This document shows positions 20,277-29,199 of a stretch of DNA of 64,000 bases, piece after piece (within the stretch, counting starts at the first letter, position 1; each line of letters opens with the position of its first letter). Source of the stretch: Ignavibacteria bacterium (GTDB lineage: Bacteria; Bacteroidota; Ignavibacteria; Kapaibacteriales; Kapaibacteriaceae); assembly GCA_013204605.1 (NCBI GenBank), contig JABMNI010000060.1, positions 1-64,000 of the forward strand. The letters run 5' to 3'. A program made the position numbers and the translations under genes. The notes under the pieces were generated by a model. The model searched no databases, was not told the origin of the DNA, and saw only the letters and a program-made list of their open reading frames with translations.

Positions 20277-20687
20277 ATGAAATCGATTATCACAATCTTT
20301 ACCATTGCGGCGCTGACGTTTGTCGTCGCTTCATGCACTTCAGAGCAAGGTAACGTCGAAAAATCAGATTCGCCTGCTGCAAAACCTGGCCAAGGTCAAT
20401 CGGGTGTTCAAGATGATGAGTCCCAGAAAGACATATTGCACATCGCCATGGGCTCGAAAGATCACACCACCTTGGTTGCAGCGGTCCAGGCAGCTGAACT
20501 AGAGAATGCATTATCAAATGCAGGACCCTTTACCGTGTTTGCGCCTACTGATGCAGCTTTCGCTAAGCTTCCTGCGGGAACAGTGGAGGATTTGGTGAAA
20601 CCTGAGAATAAAGACAAACTGTCCGATATCCTATATCACCACTTAGCGATTTCTGTTTTTGAAGAGTCGTCGCTAACCGATGGGTAA
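20277..20687 (+). CDS. Fasciclin-domain lipoprotein, truncated by an in-frame TAA
   Basis: The 136-residue product has a lipoprotein signal (MKSIITIFTIAALTFVVASC, lipobox VASC, Cys20). A FAS1/fasciclin domain follows, with HTTLVAAVQAAELENAL, the classic GPFTVFAPTDAAFAKLP and LSDILYHHL. FAS1 domains mediate adhesion at cell surfaces. Here the domain stops early at TAA (20685-20687), but the same frame continues open to 20831 and encodes the missing C-terminal third of FAS1. Homologous loops often read LTDGxxLxM, so the stop replaces one residue, plausibly Gln (CAA to TAA). It has its own promoter-like box and a downstream terminator, so it is a single-gene unit. Confidence 0.85.
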   Translation: MKSIITIFTIAALTFVVASCTSEQGNVEKSDSPAAKPGQGQSGVQDDESQKDILHIAMGSKDHTTLVAAVQAAELENALSNAGPFTVFAPTDAAFAKLPAGTVEDLVKPENKDKLSDILYHHLAISVFEESSLTDG

Positions 20688-20831
20688 GATTTAGGAATGT
20701 TCGACGGAGTGAGCGCTAAAATCACCAAAAAAGATGGCTCATGGTTCATTAATGGTGCAAAAATTTTAGGCACAGTACGAGCTTCAAACGGCATTGTTCA
20801 CGTTACGGATGGAGTGGTGTTAGATAAGTAA
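20688..20831 (+). pseudogene. Separated C-terminal part of the fasciclin domain
   Basis: After the TAA at 20685 the frame stays open for 47 codons to TAA at 20829-20831. It encodes the end of a FAS1 domain: DLGMFDGVSAKITKK, SWFINGAKILGTV and SNGIVHVTDGVVL, the last being the conserved H-box-like region. Codon quality and domain fit are intact, so the damage, if real, is a single substitution. It could be a recent nonsense mutation, a sequencing or assembly error, or a readthrough site. Confidence 0.8.
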
Positions 20832-20856
20832 TAGAACTCTATAAGTATTCCATCGA

Positions 20857-20890
20857 AGGGGGCTAGGTAACACTTAGCCCCTTTTTTGTC
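20857..20890 (+). terminator. Rho-independent terminator built from an inverted pair of the iterated octamer
   Basis: AAGGGGGCTA and TAGCCCCTT form a stem with one bulged G around a short loop (GGTAACACT), followed by six or more T residues. Both arms are copies of the genome-wide octamer in opposite orientation (20857-20864 and 20876-20883). It lies 25 bp after the restored fasciclin stop. Confidence 0.85.
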
Positions 20891-20951
20891 ACATAATTGC
20901 TGCAATAGTACACTAGTAGGAAAATGCTACCTCAAGGTTTGTGAAATTCTC

Positions 20952-20959
20952 TATTTTTG
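20952..20959 (+). promoter_or_regulatory. TAnnTTTG box adjacent to a start codon
   Basis: TATTTTTG ends 5 nt before the ATG at 20965. If it is used as the -7 element, transcription would begin at about the start codon, giving a leaderless mRNA. The T-run makes a chance match possible. Confidence 0.3.
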
Positions 20960-20964
20960 TTCCT

Positions 20965-23496
20965 ATGCGTCTATACAACTTCTTAAAAATCGGATTAGCG
21001 TCGGTAATTGCTTTTTATGCAATTCAATTGCAAGCTGGCGACGGTGGCGGACCATTTATCAACGGCAAGATGCTCGGATCCGACATGCACGAAGAAATAA
21101 CGTGCATGGTAAAATTGGCCAATGGTAAGGTGGCTGTGGGTGGGTGGACAGATGCTTTTGAGCCGTGGGCAACTGGGGGGTATCAGGAGGTCCATGCCGG
21201 TACATTCGATGGCTTCATCGCCATTCTGAGTTCGGATTTACAGACCGTAGAGAACTTCACTTTTTTTGGTGGAACCGCCTCAGATTACATTACCGGGATT
21301 GCTGAAGATCCGTTGGGGAACATAATAGTAATTGGCAACACGGAAACCAACAAACTCCCAACTACTATTGGAGCACTTTTCCCTTTATACAAAGCCGGCG
21401 TTGAGGGCTTCCTTTTTGCGTTTTCGCCGCAATTGGAATCTATCAAATACGGGACATATATTACCGGCCCGAAAGACGAATTTCCCAAGGTAGTTAAACT
21501 CGACATCACGGGAAATATTTACGTATGCGGGTCCACAAATTCAACCTATGATTTTCCTACTACCAATGGTTACGATAAAACGCACAACGGGAATATGGAT
21601 GCGTTTTTAATGAAATTCGCGCCCGGTGCAGCCATTCTGCATTTCTCTACGTACTTCGGTAGCGATGGTACCGATGAATTTTTGGGAATGACGGTAACTA
21701 AATCAGGAACCATACTTTGTACTGGTTACACAACCAGCGGTGGGTATCAAACGTATCCGGCGGTGATTCCTTCGCAATGGTGGCAAACTAAGGACCGACC
21801 TTATGACTGGACCTATAACGGAGGAACTTCCGACGCTGTTTTAACGGTGTTTTCGGAAGACGGAGCTCAACTAATAGTTTCAACATATTACGGTGGAGCG
21901 AATGCAGACTTTGGTAGAGCCGTGGTAGTTGACGATCGCGGACGAATAAACCTAATCGGAGATTCCTACTCAACGGACCTGCCCGTCAACTCGGGATTTC
22001 AAGGCTCAAATAAAGGGGGCTCAGATGCCTTTTTAGTCCAATTTAATGAGACAGGTAGAACCTTGCTGGCATCGACGTACTTTGGTGGCGACGGCGACGA
22101 TATAGTGAGTGGTGCTGAATACTACAATCAAGATTTGTTTGCCATTTATGGCGTTTCAAAGTCGAGAAATTTCCCGATGTTTGGGGGCGGCTCTACCAAC
22201 GAGTTAACGGGCGGACAAGATGCCTTTCTTGCTCTTGCAGCAAATTCTCTGATTGAAGTCTCGACCTTTATTGGTGGTAACGCAAAAGAAGAGTTCAAGG
22301 CATGTAGTATAGGTGCGAATGGTATAATCACGTTGGCAGGTTATAGCACATCCGAGAGCATTCAACTTGGAAGAGGCGTGGCTACTAATAACGGAGCTAG
22401 AAATACCTCCGACGGGTTCGTGACGAATTTTGCCCGAGGCTCTGAAAACTTGGTAACCCCAATTGGCCAAGAGAAGTTTTGCATTGGACAGCAAAACACA
22501 ATTTCGTGGTCAGTAGTTGATATGCCCCCGGATGAAAGTTACTCGATTGACGTCCGTTCTAGTCCCGATGCCGAATGGATTACTATAGCCAAAGACGTTG
22601 TTTCAAAATCGTATCAATGGCGTCCAGAAACTACGTTGACTCCTTCTTCGCAGTATCAAATGCGACTCAGAAGTTCCCGCGGTCACGATTCTCGAACTCC
22701 ATATCAATTCACAATCTATCCCGCTGTCAACATCGTTCAAAATCCCATAAGCGCTGTAGTTTGCCAAGGAGATACCGCTGTTGTTTCCGTTGAAGTTGTT
22801 GGTGCTGAGTTACGATATACGTGGAAGAAAGATGGGAATGTGATGAGTGGGTTTACGTCTGCGTCTATAACAATTCCTAATTTTTCAACTGAGAATGCGG
22901 GCAAGTATGAGTGTTTTGTTCAAAGCGTTTGCGGACAATCTGCCAGTTCAACTGCTGGAATTGTTTCTATAGGTTCTAAAACGTCGATAACAACACAGCC
23001 AGCAGATGTAAATGTTTCTATCGGCAGCCAACTGTCGATTAGTGTTACGGCAGTTGGATCAACGTTAACGTACCAATGGTATAAGGACGGCAGTCTGTTA
23101 CCAGGAAAAGTAGCGGCAACCCTCACCGTCAGCGTCTCGACTGTTGCTGATGCTGGCACCTATTCTTGCAACGTAATCGGTGCGTGCGGTAGTCAACGAT
23201 CGAAGGATGCCACAGTAAATGTTGTTACCACGTCAGTAAACGACCAAGTTGAAAATGGTCACATTGAAATGTGGCCGCAACCCGCCGACAACCTGCTCAC
23301 CCTGAAGCTGAGTTATCCTGTTAAGACCTTTACGGTGTATTCTGTCCAGGGTGCCATGGTGATGGAGATGAATTCTTCGCCTACTGATGGACAAATTCAA
23401 ATTGATTGTGAGAATTTCAATTCGGGATTGTACACGGTTGCACTTACTTCCACTAGTGGAGTTGTTTCAGCGCATCAGTTCGTAGTACGGCACTAA
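20965..23496 (+). CDS. T9SS-secreted SBBP and Ig-domain protein
   Basis: The 843-residue paralogue of the protein at 16963 lacks the DUF7948-like domain. After a signal peptide (MRLYNFLKIGLASVIAFYAI, cleavage after LQA) it goes straight into SBBP repeats (TFFGG, STYFGSDGTDE, TYYGGANAD, to about 490). A Kre9-like sandwich (GQEKFCIGQQNTISW), two Ig-like domains (RYTWKKDG, TYQWYKDG) and a T9SS sorting domain (IEMWPQPADNLLTLKL ... NSGLYTVAL) follow. The ATG at 20965 is preferred; an in-frame GTG at 20941 would lengthen the signal peptide by eight residues. It stands alone between the terminator and the SUF operator. Confidence 0.88.
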   Translation: MRLYNFLKIGLASVIAFYAIQLQAGDGGGPFINGKMLGSDMHEEITCMVKLANGKVAVGGWTDAFEPWATGGYQEVHAGTFDGFIAILSSDLQTVENFTFFGGTASDYITGIAEDPLGNIIVIGNTETNKLPTTIGALFPLYKAGVEGFLFAFSPQLESIKYGTYITGPKDEFPKVVKLDITGNIYVCGSTNSTYDFPTTNGYDKTHNGNMDAFLMKFAPGAAILHFSTYFGSDGTDEFLGMTVTKSGTILCTGYTTSGGYQTYPAVIPSQWWQTKDRPYDWTYNGGTSDAVLTVFSEDGAQLIVSTYYGGANADFGRAVVVDDRGRINLIGDSYSTDLPVNSGFQGSNKGGSDAFLVQFNETGRTLLASTYFGGDGDDIVSGAEYYNQDLFAIYGVSKSRNFPMFGGGSTNELTGGQDAFLALAANSLIEVSTFIGGNAKEEFKACSIGANGIITLAGYSTSESIQLGRGVATNNGARNTSDGFVTNFARGSENLVTPIGQEKFCIGQQNTISWSVVDMPPDESYSIDVRSSPDAEWITIAKDVVSKSYQWRPETTLTPSSQYQMRLRSSRGHDSRTPYQFTIYPAVNIVQNPISAVVCQGDTAVVSVEVVGAELRYTWKKDGNVMSGFTSASITIPNFSTENAGKYECFVQSVCGQSASSTAGIVSIGSKTSITTQPADVNVSIGSQLSISVTAVGSTLTYQWYKDGSLLPGKVAATLTVSVSTVADAGTYSCNVIGACGSQRSKDATVNVVTTSVNDQVENGHIEMWPQPADNLLTLKLSYPVKTFTVYSVQGAMVMEMNSSPTDGQIQIDCENFNSGLYTVALTSTSGVVSAHQFVVRH

Positions 23497-23547
23497 TATT
23501 AGCATCGCTTAGCCTCCTTATTTAGCGTTTAACGTTGCCCCCTTCCA

Positions 23548-23572
23548 ATATGCGACTAATAAAGTCGTATAT
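23548..23572 (+). promoter_or_regulatory. IscR/Rrf2-type operator upstream of sufB
   Basis: A 25-bp palindrome reads ATA-TGC-GACT-AATAA-AGTC-GTA-TAT. It matches the core and spacing of the IscR type 1 site (ATA, GACT, five A/T-rich bases, AGTC, TAT) and lies 41 nt before the sufB ATG. It overlaps a TATATTGC promoter-like box at 23568-23575. An Rrf2 gene with IscR-like cysteines is the eighth gene of the operon, so autoregulation by Fe-S status is likely. Confidence 0.8.
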
Positions 23573-23613
23573 TGCGTGTCTAAACGCATACCATCATCAA
23601 AGAATGAGAGATA

Positions 23614-25059
23614 ATGGCTACAGATACGGAAGTGCTTAATGAAGTTGTCGAATCCGATTATAAGTATGGATTTGTCAGCTCCATCGAGCAGGATATAATT
23701 GCTAAGGGGCTAAGTGAGGACGTTGTTCGGTTTATTTCTGCGAAAAAGGATGAACCCGAGTGGCTGCTAGAATGGCGTCTTGCTGCATTTCGGCGTTGGG
23801 TTGAGATGCCCGAACCAACATGGTCAAATGTGCATTATCCGAAAATCGACTTTCAAGAAATTATTTATTGGGCAGCTCCTAAACAGAAGGAATTGTTGGG
23901 CTCGTTAGATGAGGTAGATCCTGAGTTGTTGGAGACTTTTGCCAAACTTGGGATTCCATTAGAAGAACAAAAAGTGTTAGCTGGTGTAGCCGTGGATGCG
24001 GTGTTTGACAGCGTATCCGTGAAGACTACATTTCAAGCGGCGCTAAAAGAAAAAGGCGTCATCTTCTGTCCGCTATCAGAAGCCGTTAAAACCCACCCTG
24101 AGTTAGTCAAAAAATACCTCGGCTCAGTTGTTGCAGCCACAGACAATTATTACTCGGCTTTAAACAGCGCCGTGTTTAGCGATGGTTCATTCGTGTACAT
24201 ACCTAACGGCGTGCGATGTCCGATGGAGCTTAGCACATACTTCCGCATTAATGCGCGTAACACCGGTCAGTTTGAGCGAACATTAATAATTGCTGATGAA
24301 GGCAGTTACGTGAGCTACCTTGAAGGTTGCACAGCTCCAATGCGAGACGAAAATCAATTGCATGCGGCCGTGGTTGAGCTCATTGCACATAAAGATGCAG
24401 AGATAAAATATTCCACCGTCCAGAACTGGTATCCCGGCGATAAAAATGGCAAGGGTGGCATCTACAATTTTGTGACAAAGCGTGGAATCTGCGAAGGAAG
24501 CGGGAGTAAAATTTCGTGGACGCAGGTTGAAACCGGCAGTGCTATTACATGGAAATATCCGAGTGTGATTTTAAAGGGCGACAACTCAATTGGAGAATTC
24601 TACAGCGTTGCCGTCACCAATAACCATCAGCAAGCAGATACCGGTACCAAGATGACGCACATAGGTAACAATACCCGAAGCCGAATTGTATCAAAAGGTA
24701 TTTCAGCGGGTGTTAGTCAGAATTCATACCGTGGTCTTGTTAAAGTGCTAAAGAAGGCTCAAAATGCACGCAACTATTCACAGTGCGACTCATTGCTGTT
24801 AGGCGATAAGTGCGGAGCCCACACGTTCCCGTACATTGAAGTTGCAAATAGCAACGCCATAGTTGAACATGAAGCTACCACGTCAAAAATTGGCGAAGAC
24901 ATTTTATTCTATTGCAATCAGCGCGGAATTTCAACCGAAGATGCCGTTGCTCTAATTGTAAATGGATATTGTAAGGATGTATTAAATCAACTGCCAATGG
25001 AGTTCGCCGTTGAAGCGCAAAAACTCCTGGCAATTTCACTCGAAGGAAGCGTTGGATGA
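23614..25059 (+). CDS. sufB: Fe-S cluster assembly scaffold SufB
   Basis: SufB is the scaffold subunit of SufBC2D on which clusters are built in the cytoplasm. The 481-residue protein is near-standard length and shows [86 protein letters not shown] and [21 protein letters not shown]. The stop codon overlaps the sufC start in an ATGA. It is the first gene of the SUF operon and directly follows the IscR-type operator. Confidence 0.98.
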   Translation: MATDTEVLNEVVESDYKYGFVSSIEQDIIAKGLSEDVVRFISAKKDEPEWLLEWRLAAFRRWVEMPEPTWSNVHYPKIDFQEIIYWAAPKQKELLGSLDEVDPELLETFAKLGIPLEEQKVLAGVAVDAVFDSVSVKTTFQAALKEKGVIFCPLSEAVKTHPELVKKYLGSVVAATDNYYSALNSAVFSDGSFVYIPNGVRCPMELSTYFRINARNTGQFERTLIIADEGSYVSYLEGCTAPMRDENQLHAAVVELIAHKDAEIKYSTVQNWYPGDKNGKGGIYNFVTKRGICEGSGSKISWTQVETGSAITWKYPSVILKGDNSIGEFYSVAVTNNHQQADTGTKMTHIGNNTRSRIVSKGISAGVSQNSYRGLVKVLKKAQNARNYSQCDSLLLGDKCGAHTFPYIEVANSNAIVEHEATTSKIGEDILFYCNQRGISTEDAVALIVNGYCKDVLNQLPMEFAVEAQKLLAISLEGSVG

Positions 25060-25823
25060 GTTCTCTTATTGAAATAAAAAATTTACGCGCCGGTATTGAA
25101 GGAAGAGAAATTCTGAAAGGTATTTCGCTTTCGGTACAACCAGGTGAGGTGCATGCGATTATGGGACCCAACGGTTCCGGTAAATCCACATTAGCATCGG
25201 TGTTAGCAGGTAAATCAGAATATGAGGTGCTAGGGGGCTCTGTGGAATTCCTCGGACAAGACCTCTTGGAGATGAATGCGGAAGATCGTGCACGAGCAGG
25301 ATTGTTCTTGGCGTTTCAATATCCCGTGGAGATTCCAGGAGTTTCGACAGCAAATTTTCTGAAGACGGCAGTAACGCAAATTCGAAAATTTCGCAACCAG
25401 CCTGCGCTGGGTCCGGCGGAGTTTCTCGCTCTTATGCGCGAAAAAATGAAACTCGTAGAAATGGATCAGTCGTTTCTTAGCAGGTCACTCAACGAAGGTT
25501 TCTCCGGCGGCGAAAAAAAGCGCAATGAAATATTTCAAATGGCAATGCTCGAACCAAAACTCAGTGTAATGGATGAAACAGATTCCGGGTTGGATATCGA
25601 TGCGCTAAAAATTGTCGCAGATGGAGTAAACACATTACGCAATAGCGACAATGCATTTGTTGTTATCACACACTATCAACGTCTACTCAATCATATCGTG
25701 CCCGACGTAGTGCACGTGCTTTGGGACGGACGCATTGTTAAATCCGGCGGTAAAGAACTTGCATTGGAACTCGAAGAAAAAGGTTACGATTGGATAAAAG
25801 CAGAATCAGCGGTAGAGGCGTAA
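25056..25823 (+). CDS. sufC: Fe-S cluster assembly ATPase SufC
   Basis: SufC is the ABC-type ATPase of SufBC2D. The 255-residue protein has Walker [10 protein letters not shown] (37-45), Q-loop [11 protein letters not shown], signature [18 protein letters not shown] and the SufC-specific Walker B region [14 protein letters not shown], with the H-loop in [10 protein letters not shown]. It overlaps sufB by 4 bp; sufD starts 2 bp after its stop. Confidence 0.98.
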   Translation: MSSLIEIKNLRAGIEGREILKGISLSVQPGEVHAIMGPNGSGKSTLASVLAGKSEYEVLGGSVEFLGQDLLEMNAEDRARAGLFLAFQYPVEIPGVSTANFLKTAVTQIRKFRNQPALGPAEFLALMREKMKLVEMDQSFLSRSLNEGFSGGEKKRNEIFQMAMLEPKLSVMDETDSGLDIDALKIVADGVNTLRNSDNAFVVITHYQRLLNHIVPDVVHVLWDGRIVKSGGKELALELEEKGYDWIKAESAVEA

Positions 25824-25825
25824 CG

Positions 25826-27178
25826 ATGAACAAGGTTGATTTGCAAAATGAAATTGCCTCGCTCTACGAGCAGAGAAACATGCTAGTAAGAGCTAGGTCC
25901 GAAGCCGAGGCCAAGAATAGTGGTGCGAACGGAAATAACGCGAACGAGGTACGCAAGAATGGCGTGTCAAATTCAACAGTCTCCTTAAGTGAACGAGCAT
26001 TTGCAGAGTTTTCAAAAATTGGAGTCCCAGACCAACGGTTTGAAGAATGGAAATATGCTGCTCCGAAGTTGTTCAAAGCTGCAAGTGCACAGGGTGCATT
26101 GTCAGCTGAACTGGTGATAAAGAACGCTATGGTTCTTACAGTTGAAGATGGCGAGTTTATTATCGAGGAGAGCTCAAATCCGAATATGTTGTCTGGCGTG
26201 ACCGTGCATCTGATTAGCGATGATAACTTTGAGACCGATCCATCTGTGGCGATAGCTTTTGAAAGTATCCTCGAGAAAAAAAACCTGCCTTTCGCATCGT
26301 TGCAAACCGCTATCGAAGAGTACACAATTGCTATTCACGTGACCGGCGAAATTGAAGTTCCTATTCACATTAGGTACATCACGAACTCGCTAGGTGCCTT
26401 GCTAATTTCAACTCCTACGGTGTTGCTTTTTGCTGCACCAAATAGTAAGGTTACCTTGGTTGAAGAGCATGTTTCACATCAGCCCGGCAATACCATTGTT
26501 ACCAGCCTTACCTCAGTTGTTGCTCAGTCAGGCTCGCAAGTAAATTACATCAAGGTCGATCACGGAACCGGTCAGAAATCAATTGCGCATACAACGGCCG
26601 ACGTGTTTAGCAACGCTACCTTTAATGCATACACAGCATGTCTGCAGGGCGGCTTCGTTCGAAACGACCTTCATGTGCGGCTGCTGGAACCCTCAGCCGA
26701 TGTTCACATGTACGGAGTATCGGTTCTTGATGCTGAAGATTTAGCCGACAACCACACCGTGGTAGATCATGTAGCACCGCATTGCACCTCGCGAGAATTG
26801 TATAAGGGGCTTTATGGTGGCAAGTCCGTTGGAGTTTTTAACGGAAAAATTTACGTCCGACCCGATGCCCAAAAAACGTTAGCGTATCAAGCTAATCATA
26901 CGTTGTTGCTTTCAGATTCTGCGCAGATAAATACAAAGCCCCAACTCGAAATATGGGCCGATGATGTGAAGTGTTCGCATGGCGCAACAACGGGTCAACT
27001 TGATGAAGATGCGTTGTTCTATTTACGGTCGCGTGGGATTGGGATGCAAGCGGCAAAGCAACTTCTTACAAATGCATTTGTAGGTGAAGTTGTAGATCGT
27101 CTTCCGGTTACCGAAGTAAGAGAATTTGTGCAACAACACATTAACAACACATTGCACGTAACAGAAATTGAAGCTTGA
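25826..27178 (+). CDS. sufD: Fe-S cluster assembly protein SufD
   Basis: SufD is a SufB paralogue and partner in the SufBC2D scaffold. The 450-residue protein has an N-terminal helical part with a variable, asparagine-rich insert (about 30-55). Its beta-helix core contains DNHTVVDHVAPHCTSRELYKG, SVGVFNGKIYVRPDAQKT, QLEIWADDVKCSHGATTGQ and DEDALFYLRSRGI. The ATG at 25826, just after the sufC stop, is preferred over an ORF start at 25790 inside sufC. The stop overlaps the TTG start of sufS. Confidence 0.95.
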   Translation: MNKVDLQNEIASLYEQRNMLVRARSEAEAKNSGANGNNANEVRKNGVSNSTVSLSERAFAEFSKIGVPDQRFEEWKYAAPKLFKAASAQGALSAELVIKNAMVLTVEDGEFIIEESSNPNMLSGVTVHLISDDNFETDPSVAIAFESILEKKNLPFASLQTAIEEYTIAIHVTGEIEVPIHIRYITNSLGALLISTPTVLLFAAPNSKVTLVEEHVSHQPGNTIVTSLTSVVAQSGSQVNYIKVDHGTGQKSIAHTTADVFSNATFNAYTACLQGGFVRNDLHVRLLEPSADVHMYGVSVLDAEDLADNHTVVDHVAPHCTSRELYKGLYGGKSVGVFNGKIYVRPDAQKTLAYQANHTLLLSDSAQINTKPQLEIWADDVKCSHGATTGQLDEDALFYLRSRGIGMQAAKQLLTNAFVGEVVDRLPVTEVREFVQQHINNTLHVTEIEA

Positions 27179-28422
27179 GTGATACGCAAACCATAGCGCC
27201 CCCTTTCGATATCGAAGTTTTACGAAATGAATTTCCAAACATTTCCGACACTGCGGCTTCGGGACGTCCAATTGTGTATTTAGACACCGCGGCAACGGCC
27301 CACAAACCCTTGCAAGTGATTAACCGGATATCTGAATTCTATTCGAAACAGAACAGTAATGTACATCGAGGCGTGCACACACTTAGTGCGCAAGCAACGG
27401 CCTATTACGAGGAATCTCGAAAAGAAGTTCAAAGCTTTCTACATGCTGAATCGGCAGACGAGATAGTGTTCACCAAAGGCACTACCGAATCTGTGAATTT
27501 AGTAGCATACACATGGGGTGAACGTAACGTTGGTGCCGGCGATGAGATTTTATTGACGGAGATGGAGCATCATGCGAACATTGTTCCATGGCAAATGTTG
27601 TGCGAACGAAAATCCGCAACAATTAAGATTATACCGGTGTTGGATAATGGTGAACTTGATATGGATGCCATTGATTCGTTGATATCGGAAAAGACTAAAA
27701 TCGTAGCCGTTACACATGTAAGCAATACGCTTGGTACCATTAACGATATAGCTACCATTTGCGATAAAGCGCGGCGTCATGGTATAGTGTCGTTTGTAGA
27801 CGGAGCTCAGGCTGTAATGCACCTCGAGGTTGACGTGCAAAAAATCGGTTGCGATTTTTATGCTTTCTCTGCGCACAAGCTGTATGGTCCAACGGGAGTT
27901 GGAATATTGTACGGACGCAAAGCTCTCCTCGAATCCATGCCCCCATTCATGGGTGGCGGTGCTATGATTGATACGGTTACGTTTCAAAAAACCACCTACG
28001 CTAACGCACCTGGCAGATTCGAAGCAGGCACACCAAACATTGCCGGCATTATTGGAATGGCCGAGGCTATCCGATGGTTTAGAAAAATTGATGTCAACCA
28101 ATTAGCTGCATATGAAGCCAATTGCACATCCATTCTTCTTGACACATTGAGAAGCATTGATAACATTACTGTTTTAGGTGCTGCCGAACATAGGATTGGC
28201 ATTGCGACGTTTGTGGCTGACGGTGCGCATGCGCACGACATTGGAATCTTGCTTGACGAACAAGGTATCGCCGTTCGAACGGGACACCATTGTACAATGC
28301 CACTTTTACAACGCTTTGGCGTGCAGCAAACTGTTCGAGCATCATTAGGTGCGTATTCAAATCAAGCCGACGTTGAAGCATTTGGAAATGCATTACAAAA
28401 ATCTCTACGGATGTTGCAATGA
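27175..28422 (+). CDS. sufS: Cysteine desulfurase SufS
   Basis: This PLP enzyme takes sulfur from cysteine as an enzyme-bound persulfide and passes it to SufE. The 415-residue protein has the group II features EHHANIVPWQ, SNTLGTI, DGAQAV, the PLP lysine K235 in SAHKLYGPTG, and the active-site C373 in RTGHHCTMP. The start is TTG at 27175, overlapping the sufD stop as TTGA; no in-frame ATG lies nearby. The stop falls within the first unit of a 22-bp tandem repeat that separates it from sufE. Confidence 0.96.
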   Translation: MSDTQTIAPPFDIEVLRNEFPNISDTAASGRPIVYLDTAATAHKPLQVINRISEFYSKQNSNVHRGVHTLSAQATAYYEESRKEVQSFLHAESADEIVFTKGTTESVNLVAYTWGERNVGAGDEILLTEMEHHANIVPWQMLCERKSATIKIIPVLDNGELDMDAIDSLISEKTKIVAVTHVSNTLGTINDIATICDKARRHGIVSFVDGAQAVMHLEVDVQKIGCDFYAFSAHKLYGPTGVGILYGRKALLESMPPFMGGGAMIDTVTFQKTTYANAPGRFEAGTPNIAGIIGMAEAIRWFRKIDVNQLAAYEANCTSILLDTLRSIDNITVLGAAEHRIGIATFVADGAHAHDIGILLDEQGIAVRTGHHCTMPLLQRFGVQQTVRASLGAYSNQADVEAFGNALQKSLRMLQ

Positions 28423-28467
28423 GAATTCACGGATGTTACAATGAGAATTCACGGATGTTGCAATGAG
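28408..28467 (+). repeat. 22-bp tandem repeat across the sufS-sufE junction
   Basis: Units at 28408-28429 and 28430-28451, plus a partial third at 28452-28467, each begin CGGATGTTRCAATGAG. The first encodes the last sufS codons and stop (R-M-L-Q-stop); the third supplies the sufE ATG. Without the two extra units the junction would be an ATGA overlap like most others in this operon, so this looks like a recent local duplication. Units 1 and 2 differ at one base. Confidence 0.9.
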
Positions 28468-28885
28468 TAATCAACGTGTAATTGATCAGCTGCAGCTGGA
28501 TCTAGAATCTCTTCCGGATTGGGAGGATAGGTACGCGTACATCATTTCGCTTGCGGACCGGTTAGCCCCCTTCCCAGAAAAATATAGAACGGACACGTTC
28601 TTGGTAAAGGGCTGTCAGTCGCGCGTTTGGTTGCACGCAGAAATTAACAGCGGATTAGTTACGATGGATGCCGATAGTGAAGCCCTAATTGTTAAGGGGC
28701 TAGTTGGTATGCTCATGATGATTTTCAATAACCGTACTCCGGAAGAAATTTTACAGACTACCGATGGCTTCATTGAAGTTTTAGGACTAAGCAAACACCT
28801 TTCTCAAAACCGAAGTAGCGGACTGGCCAGCATGATTAAGCAGATAAAACTTTTTGCAATTGCATTTATGGCACAACACGCATAA
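28463..28885 (+). CDS. sufE: Sulfur acceptor protein SufE
   Basis: SufE receives persulfide sulfur from SufS and stimulates it. The 140-residue protein has the conserved active-site Cys at position 51 in VKGCQSRVWLHAE, matching E. coli C51, and a typical C-terminal helical half (NNRTPEEIL, FIEVLGLSKHLSQNRSSGL). Two iterated octamers (28564 and 28694) lie in the gene in opposite orientations. The stop shares a base with the next start. Confidence 0.96.
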   Translation: MSNQRVIDQLQLDLESLPDWEDRYAYIISLADRLAPFPEKYRTDTFLVKGCQSRVWLHAEINSGLVTMDADSEALIVKGLVGMLMMIFNNRTPEEILQTTDGFIEVLGLSKHLSQNRSSGLASMIKQIKLFAIAFMAQHA

Positions 28886-29199
28886 TGACAGCTACTGAAA
28901 ATATTAGGGACCGAGTAATAGATGCAATCCGGACTGTGTACGATCCGGAGATTCCGGTGGATGTTTATGATCTGGGATTGATTTACGAAGTGAGAATGGT
29001 TGATGAAACCAAGGCGCATGTATTAATGACGCTAACCACTCCCAATTGTCCTTCTGCACAGGCGTTGCCTGCCGAGGTTGAACGAGTTGTGGGTGAAGTG
29101 GATGGAGTGACAAGTGTTGAATTGGAGTTGACTTTTGATCCGCCCTGGGATAAGACAATGATGTCAGAGGCGGCGTTGTTTCAGATTGGATTGTTCTGA
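28885..29199 (+). CDS. sufT: SufT-type DUF59/MIP18 Fe-S assembly protein
   Basis: The 104-residue MIP18-family protein has VYDPEIPVDVYDLGLIYEV (18-36) and LTTPNCPSAQALP around the conserved Cys, then VELTFDPPW-like LELTFDPPWD. SufT proteins assist Fe-S maturation in SUF operons; the same fold serves as PaaD in phenylacetyl-CoA oxygenase clusters. The SUF context supports SufT, although the next gene is PaaE-like. It overlaps both neighbours by one base. Confidence 0.9.
   Translation: MTATENIRDRVIDAIRTVYDPEIPVDVYDLGLIYEVRMVDETKAHVLMTLTTPNCPSAQALPAEVERVVGEVDGVTSVELELTFDPPWDKTMMSEAALFQIGLF

Noticed and set aside
20685-20687. TAA reassigned to glutamine in this organism
   Set aside because: Many intact genes here end in TAA at the expected length (sdhA, sufC, sufE, sufA, sodB, nuoM), so a general reassignment does not fit.
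27550-28101. Minus-strand ORF of 183 codons opposite sufS
   Set aside because: It lies wholly antisense to a well-recognised conserved gene and has no recognisable motifs.
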